Origin: DASSCW01 sp036556325
Lineage (GTDB): Bacteria > Chloroflexota > Limnocylindria > QHBO01
Direction of reading: 5' to 3'
Length of the DNA stretch: 26,337 nucleotides
Assembly: GCA_036556325.1 (NCBI GenBank)
Contig: DATBJR010000087.1
Coordinates: 1 to 26,337, forward strand
Under the pieces are notes generated by a model, which saw only the letters and a program-made list of their open reading frames with translations, ran no database searches and had not been told where the DNA came from. Below, piece after piece: positions 21,929-26,337 of the stretch; positions within the stretch are counted from its first letter, which is position 1, and each line of letters starts with the position of its first letter. Both the position numbers and the translations under genes were made by a program.

Positions 21929-23101
21929 ATGCCGTTCGACCCAGAGGCGCCATTGCCCGGCGCGCCTGACCCGTGGGCCGCTTCCAGCATGCCCGCGCCC
22001 CGCAACGGGCCGCCCTACGCGATGACCGAGATGATCGCCGCCGAGCCGGCGCTGGCCGAGCGGCTGGCCCGGCGCCTGACCGACGACGGGAAGGTGGCTC
22101 GGCTGGCAGCGGACCTGCGCCGCGCCGCGGAAGGGGGCGAGCCGATCGTCACCACCGGCTGCGGCACCAGCGAGCACGCGGCCATGGTCGTGGCGGAGCT
22201 GCTCGGAGACGCGCTGCGGACCACCGGCGTCGCGCACGACCGCGTTTGGAGCGCCCAGGCGTTCGAGCTGGCGGGTCGGCCGCCGGCGAGCGGCGTGGTG
22301 CTCGGCATCTCGCACGAGGGAGGCACCCCGGCCACCAATGACGCGCTGCGGTTGGCCCGCGAGGCCGGGGCAGCCACTGCCCTGATCACGGTGAGCGCGC
22401 GTTCGCCGGGCGCGGCGATCGCGGACACCGTGATCGCCACCGGGGAGCAGGACCAGAGCTGGTGCCACACGATCGGCTACCTTTCCCCGATCGTGGCCGG
22501 GGCCGCCCTGGCGACGGCCATCCATGGCGCGAGCCTCGATCCCATCACGGTGCGTGCGCTGCTCGACGCTGCCGACGACGCGCCCGGGGCCGAGCGCATC
22601 GCTGCCGCCTTCGGCCGCTGCTCGCGCCTGGTGGTCGTCGGCGCGGGACTGGACTACCCGGCCGGCCGCGAGCTGGCGCTGAAAGTGGAGGAAGGCGTCC
22701 ACCTGCCCGCCACAGCGCACCAGCTCGAAACGGTGCGTCACGGGCACCTGGCGTCAGCCGATGCTGCCACCGGGCTGGTGGCGATCCTGACCGACGCGGA
22801 TGGGCGCGGGCCCGCGGTCATCGAGCGCACGGCCGCTGTCCTGCGCGCAGCTGGCGCACTTGGCATGCCGGCCGCGGCCATCGTGGCGGCGGACCTGGGC
22901 GACGACGTTCCAGCCGACCTCACGCCAGCCGGCCGGCTGGCGGTTCCCATGGCCGAACGGATTCCCCGGCCCATCGCTGGCAGCCTGGGCAGCGCCCGAC
23001 CGCTGCAGCTCCTGGCTGAGCGGCTGGCGCGCGCCCGCGGCGTGAACCCTGACCCCATTCGGCGCGATGACCCACGCCAGGCAGCGGCCGCCGACGCCTA
23101 G
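21929..23101 (+). CDS. Double SIS-domain sugar-phosphate isomerase/deaminase-like protein
   Basis: A 390-residue protein with two SIS (sugar isomerase) domains, resembling the isomerase half of GlmS and the AgaS/FrlB group. The leader PYAMTEMIAAEP (29-40) equals the MxxEIxxQP stretch before GlmS SIS-1. SIS-1 has TTGCGTSEHAAMV (75-87) and GISHEGGTPATNDAL (126-140). SIS-2 has RLVVVGAGLDYPAGRELALKVEEGVHLPATAHQLETVRHGH, the AxExxH-type region. The phosphate-binding loop S-x-S-G-x-T reads SHEGGT, losing the second serine, so the substrate may not be a normal sugar phosphate. There is no glutaminase domain. The ATG at 21929 is 7 nt after TAGCAT. Exact function unknown. Confidence 0.8.
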   Translation: MPFDPEAPLPGAPDPWAASSMPAPRNGPPYAMTEMIAAEPALAERLARRLTDDGKVARLAADLRRAAEGGEPIVTTGCGTSEHAAMVVAELLGDALRTTGVAHDRVWSAQAFELAGRPPASGVVLGISHEGGTPATNDALRLAREAGAATALITVSARSPGAAIADTVIATGEQDQSWCHTIGYLSPIVAGAALATAIHGASLDPITVRALLDAADDAPGAERIAAAFGRCSRLVVVGAGLDYPAGRELALKVEEGVHLPATAHQLETVRHGHLASADAATGLVAILTDADGRGPAVIERTAAVLRAAGALGMPAAAIVAADLGDDVPADLTPAGRLAVPMAERIPRPIAGSLGSARPLQLLAERLARARGVNPDPIRRDDPRQAAAADA

Positions 23102-23129
23102 CCACCGAAGGATGCGGCCGGGCGCAGGC

Positions 23130-23135
23130 TAAGAT
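23130..23135 (+). promoter_or_regulatory. -10 box of a leaderless ftcD-argS transcript
   Basis: TAAGAT, 6 nt, GTG at 23142. There is no Shine-Dalgarno sequence in the 40-bp gap and no recognisable -35. Confidence 0.5.
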
Positions 23136-23141
23136 CGGTGC

Positions 23142-24056
23142 GTGGTCAGCCTGATCGAATGCGTGCCGAACTTCTCGGAGGGCCGCCGGCCGGAGGTCGT
23201 GGACGAGATCGTGCGCGCCATCGGGCAGATCGACGGTGTGACCCTGCTCGACCATTCCCGCGACGAGACCCATAACCGCAGCGTGGTCACCTTCGCCGGC
23301 GCCGCCGAACCGGTGGTTCGCGCCGCCACGGCCGCCGTGGGTCGCGCGATCCAGCTGATCGACATGGAGCGGCACACCGGCGCACACCCGCGCATCGGCG
23401 CCGTGGACGTCATCCCCTTCGTGCCGCTGGGAAGCACCCGGATCGAGGAGTGCGTGGACCTCGCGCGTCGCTTCGGGGAGCAGATCGCGAAACTCTTCGA
23501 CATCCCGGTCTACCTCTACGGGGAGGCCGCCCTGCGCCCGGAGCGCCGCCGGCTGGCGGACGTGCGCCGCGGCCAGTACGAGGGGCTCAAGGCGGAGATC
23601 GGCGTCAACCCGGAGCGGGACCCGGACTACGGCCCGCATCACCTCCACCCGCGCGGTGGGGCGGTGGCCGTGGGCGCCCGCAAGCCGCTCATCGCCTTCA
23701 ACGTCAACCTGGCGACCGATGATCTGGCCCTCGCCCGCCGCATCGCGACGACCATCCGCGAGTCCTCCGGTGGCCTGCCCGCGGTCCAGGCCATGGGCGT
23801 CCTGCTCGAGAACCCCGGGGAGGGCCGGTACGCGCAGGTGAGCATGAACCTGGTGGACTGGGAGAAGACCGGCATCGCCCGGGTCGTGCGAGAGATTCGC
23901 CACCTGGCGCGCGAGGCGGGGACCGACATCGACCACTGCGAGCTCATCGGCCTGGCGCCCACCGGCGCGCTGCTCGAGGTCGCGGCCGATGCGCTCGGCC
24001 TGCGCGGCTTCTCGCCGGACCAGGCACTCGAGCTGCGCCTGGCGAAGAGCCCGTGA
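23142..24056 (+). CDS. ftcD: Glutamate formimidoyltransferase (FTCD N-terminal type)
   Basis: A 304-residue stand-alone transferase moving the formimino group of N-formimino-L-glutamate to tetrahydrofolate, giving 5-formimino-THF and glutamate. Signatures are IECVPNFSEGRRPEVVDEI (5-23), DHSRDETHNRSVVTFAG (37-53) and ERHTGAHPRIGAVDVIPFVPL (76-96). His82 falls exactly at the number of the catalytic His of the pig enzyme. RRGQYEGLKAEI and GARKPLIAFNVNL follow. The cyclodeaminase half is missing, as in many bacteria, and a separate family member is encoded at 9470. The GTG start lies 6 nt after TAAGAT. The stop overlaps the argS start as GTGA, so a catabolic gene is translationally tied to a tRNA synthetase gene. 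Confidence 0.96.
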   Translation: MVSLIECVPNFSEGRRPEVVDEIVRAIGQIDGVTLLDHSRDETHNRSVVTFAGAAEPVVRAATAAVGRAIQLIDMERHTGAHPRIGAVDVIPFVPLGSTRIEECVDLARRFGEQIAKLFDIPVYLYGEAALRPERRRLADVRRGQYEGLKAEIGVNPERDPDYGPHHLHPRGGAVAVGARKPLIAFNVNLATDDLALARRIATTIRESSGGLPAVQAMGVLLENPGEGRYAQVSMNLVDWEKTGIARVVREIRHLAREAGTDIDHCELIGLAPTGALLEVAADALGLRGFSPDQALELRLAKSP

Positions 24057-25717
24057 CCAGCATCCGCGAGTCCCTGCGGGCCGCCCTCGCCGCTGCCCGC
24101 GATCGCGCCATCGCGGCCGGCGAGCTCGTGGTTCCCGACGGCCGGCCGCTACCGCCGATCGGCATCGAGCGCCCGTCACGGACCGAGCACGGCGACTTCG
24201 CCAGCAACGCGGCGATGCAGCTGGCGCCGGTCGTCCGGTTGGCACCGATGGCCGTCGCCGAGACGCTGCGCGCGCAACTCGGCAGCCCCCCGGGCGTCCT
24301 GGCTGCCAGCGTGGCGCCACCGGGCTTCCTGAACCTGCAGCTCGACCCGGCCTGGGTGGCGGGCCAGGTGGCGACCATTCGCTCGGCGGGCACCGAGTTC
24401 GGGCGGGTGCAGGTCGCCGAGCCGCATCGCATCAACGTCGAGTTCGTCAGCGCCAACCCGACCGGGCCGCTGACGGTGGGGAACGCGCGCGGCGCCTTCG
24501 TGGGGGACCTGCTGAGCCGCGTGCTGGAGGCCGTCGGCCATCACGTGGTGCGCGAGTACTACTTCAACGATTTCAACGCGCAGGTGCGCAACCTTGGCCT
24601 CTCCCTGCTGGCGCGCCACGAGGGTCGCGAGCCGCCCGAGGATGGTTACCTCGGCGAGTACGTGACGGACATGCTGCCCGACGTGCCGGAGAGCCTGTGG
24701 GCCCAGGCCGCCGCTTCGGATGCGGATGCCGGCGAGGTGCTCGGCCGGTGGGCGTCCGAGCGCGTACGCCTGGGCATCGAGGCCAGCCTGGCGGCACTGG
24801 GGGTGCGCTTCGACGTCTGGACGTCGGAGGGGTCGCTGCACGACGAGGGCTGGGTGCCGCGCGCGCTCGACGAGCTGCGCGCCAGGGACGACATCTACGA
24901 CCAGGACGGTGCCACCTGGTTCCGATCCAGCCGCTACGGCGACGACAAGGATCGGGTGGTCATCCGTTCCAACGGGCAGCCGACGTACTTCGCCAGCGAC
25001 ATCGGCTACCTGGCCGAGAAGTTCAGCCGTGGCTTCGACGAGCTCGTGTACCTGTGGGGCGAGGACCATCACGGCACGGTGGCCCGCAACAAGGCGGCCG
25101 CCACGGCCCTCGGCTTCAAGGCGGAGAACGTCCAGTACCTGCTCATGGCCTGGGTGCGCTTCGTCCGTGACGGCCAGGAGATCGGCATGAGCAAGCGCGC
25201 CGGCGAGTTCATCAGCCTGGACGAGCTGCTGGCCGAGATTGGCTCGGACGCCGCGCGCTGGTTCTTCGGCTCACGCGCCGCGGCGACCGGGATCGACTTC
25301 GACATCGAGCTGGCCAAGCGGCAATCTGCCGAGAACCCGGTCTACTACGTTCAATACGCGCATGCGCGGGCCTCCTCGATCCTGCGCAACGCGCGGGCCC
25401 TCGCGGTGGAGGCCGATGACAGCCAGGCAGGCACGCTCCTCCATCACCCGGCCGAGCAGGCGCTGATCCGCCGCCTGCTGGACCTGCCGGACGTGGTGGC
25501 CGATGCTGCCGCTCGCCGCGAGACGCACGAACTGACCCGCTTCCTGCTGGAGGCCGCGCAGCTGTTCAGTGCCTTCTACCGCGACTGCCGGGTCCTCTCC
25601 GACGAGGCGAGCGAGCGGTCGCTCTCCGCCGCACGGCTGGCACTGACGGATGCCGTGCGCCAGGTGCTGGCCAACGGCCTGGGCCTGCTGGGAATCAGCG
25701 CCCCGGCCTCGATGTAG
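24053..25717 (+). CDS. argS: Arginyl-tRNA synthetase
   Basis: A 554-residue class I synthetase charging tRNA-Arg. An N-terminal Arg_tRNA_synt_N domain (about 3-90, HGDFASNAAMQLAP) is followed by the catalytic domain INVEFVSANPTGPLTVGNARGAFVGDLL (127-154), YYFNDFNAQVRNLG (169-182), YLWGEDHHGTV (333-343) and a C-terminal DALR-like helical domain (YVQYAHARASSILRNA onward). The HIGH motif reads TVGN at 141-144, so both histidines of the usual HVGH are gone. The KMSKS region is GMSKRAG (378-384), losing the first Lys but keeping MSKR. Length and everything else are normal. The GTG start overlaps the ftcD stop. As the only argS seen it is presumably functional, but a paralogue elsewhere cannot be excluded. 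Confidence 0.94.
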   Translation: MTSIRESLRAALAAARDRAIAAGELVVPDGRPLPPIGIERPSRTEHGDFASNAAMQLAPVVRLAPMAVAETLRAQLGSPPGVLAASVAPPGFLNLQLDPAWVAGQVATIRSAGTEFGRVQVAEPHRINVEFVSANPTGPLTVGNARGAFVGDLLSRVLEAVGHHVVREYYFNDFNAQVRNLGLSLLARHEGREPPEDGYLGEYVTDMLPDVPESLWAQAAASDADAGEVLGRWASERVRLGIEASLAALGVRFDVWTSEGSLHDEGWVPRALDELRARDDIYDQDGATWFRSSRYGDDKDRVVIRSNGQPTYFASDIGYLAEKFSRGFDELVYLWGEDHHGTVARNKAAATALGFKAENVQYLLMAWVRFVRDGQEIGMSKRAGEFISLDELLAEIGSDAARWFFGSRAAATGIDFDIELAKRQSAENPVYYVQYAHARASSILRNARALAVEADDSQAGTLLHHPAEQALIRRLLDLPDVVADAAARRETHELTRFLLEAAQLFSAFYRDCRVLSDEASERSLSAARLALTDAVRQVLANGLGLLGISAPASM

Positions 25718-25739
25718 CGGCCGCTCCAGCCGCCGCGAC

Positions 25740-26337
25740 TCAACGCCCGACGACGTCGGTCAGGCGCCGCATGACGGTCGCCGACGAGGCATGGAACACG
25801 AACGTGGTGGTAGGGCCGGCGCGACGGATGACGGTCTTGAAGGGCAGGTCTGCGGTGATATCGCCGTGCTGCGCCACGAACTCGTCGGCATCGTTCGGGG
25901 TGTCCCAGGCGATCCGCCAGGTCATGGCCCATTGACCGTCGGGCCCTGCCGCCACCGACAGCCGGTCGCCGCCCCAGCCATCCGCCGCCGTCGTGGAATC
26001 GGCGAGGCCCACGCCGAGCTGGCCGAGCCAGATGCCAATCATCGCCTCGCCGATGGTCGTCGACGCCACGTTGCGCCAGCCATTGCCCAGTTCCCCGGCC
26101 AACGGTTCGTCGTCCAGCCGCAGCGGCGCCTCGCGGCCCAGGTACTTCTCGATATGGATCACCTGCTCGGTCGAGGTTGGGGGCTGGCGGTAGGCGGAGT
26201 CGACCATGTCCCAGCCCCCGCGGGCAAACAGCTGCGACACGAAGCCGGCGCCGGTCTCATACGGGAACGTCAGCTGCCGGACCATCCAGTCCGGGATGCC
26301 GCTCATGTCCGGCACGGGAGTCGAGCCCACCGTGGCC
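25740..26337 (-). CDS. Conserved protein of unknown function, C-terminal part
   Basis: At least 199 codons of a gene entering from the right edge; the frame is still open at 26337, so the N-terminus is missing. The start-like GTG at 26330 is probably internal. Visible are PYETGAGFVSQLFARGGWDMVDSAYRQPPTSTEQVIHIEKYL and GWGGDRLSVAAGPDGQWAMTWRIAWDTPNDADEFV. The PPxSTEQVxHxEKY block and the GWGGDR...W-x-x-x-WDT...A-x-E-F block recur together, to my recollection, in uncharacterised, often secreted or lipid-anchored proteins of Chloroflexota and Actinobacteria. The STEQxxHxEKY and upstream glutamate pattern could belong to a peptidase-like fold, but no zinc motif is complete here. It converges with argS, with 22 bp between stops. 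Confidence 0.6.
   Translation of the reverse strand, partial: ATVGSTPVPDMSGIPDWMVRQLTFPYETGAGFVSQLFARGGWDMVDSAYRQPPTSTEQVIHIEKYLGREAPLRLDDEPLAGELGNGWRNVASTTIGEAMIGIWLGQLGVGLADSTTAADGWGGDRLSVAAGPDGQWAMTWRIAWDTPNDADEFVAQHGDITADLPFKTVIRRAGPTTTFVFHASSATVMRRLTDVVGR

Noticed and set aside
23307..23319. GAACCGGTGGTTC as a third type of LexA box
   Set aside because: The half-sites are five bases apart instead of four, and it lies inside the ftcD coding region.
1..26337. CRISPR arrays, insertion sequences, prophage, toxin-antitoxin pairs and tRNA or rRNA genes
   Set aside because: No spaced direct repeats, transposase or integrase motifs, or RNA-gene signatures were seen. Nearly every gap is under 220 bp and is accounted for above, and codon use looks uniform.

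Overview
This is a very G+C-rich, densely packed bacterial chromosome segment. It carries housekeeping genes, and I see no phage, insertion sequence, CRISPR array or tRNA in it. A LexA autoregulation site of the form GAAC-N4-GTTC, a riboflavin-type ABC transporter behind an FMN riboswitch, and several apparently leaderless genes suggest a Chloroflexota (soil or freshwater) or related deep-branching Gram-positive-like lineage. The lineage call is inference. The coding logic below does not depend on it.

Layout. 1-351 (-) is the start of purA. 499-1902 (+) is a NodB-type polysaccharide deacetylase that converges on a FemAB/GNAT-like protein at 1909-2940 (-). 3041-3349 (-) is a double zinc-ribbon protein with its own promoter and a strong hairpin behind it. 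3540-6125 (-) runs DUF1232 membrane protein, rplI, dnaB. 6248-8525 (+) is an SOS cassette: lexA, dinB, and an unrecognised 86-residue protein with two LexA boxes of its own. 8529-11028 is a folate one-carbon group: a formyltransferase (-), then FchA/cyclodeaminase and folD (+) with overlapping start and stop. 11025-14015 (-) is an FMN riboswitch followed by ATPase, permease and binding protein, read here as a RibXY-type riboflavin importer. 14067-15587 (-) is a PAP2 phosphatase directly abutting a DedA protein. 15653-25717 holds hutH, a GNAT protein, a ZIP transporter, a DUF5655 protein, hutU, an FMN-dependent alpha-hydroxyacid dehydrogenase (-), a double-SIS protein, glutamate formimidoyltransferase and argS. 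25740-26337 (-) is an incomplete conserved protein.

How they fit. HutH and HutU start histidine breakdown. Glutamate formimidoyltransferase moves the formimino carbon to tetrahydrofolate, the FchA-family protein can turn that into methenyl-THF, and FolD can exchange it with methylene-THF. Imidazolonepropionase is not in the window. The most notable point is that FolD has Leu and Ala where the E. coli enzyme has the catalytic Lys54 and Gln98, while it is translationally coupled to an FchA-family protein. This suggests a split dehydrogenase/cyclohydrolase pair.

Other notable points are a hutH whose only well-placed start codon is ACG, a recurring TAnnnT box 6-8 nt before start codons (leaderless genes), divergent promoters packed into as little as 35 bp, and the doubly LexA-boxed small gene next to dinB.
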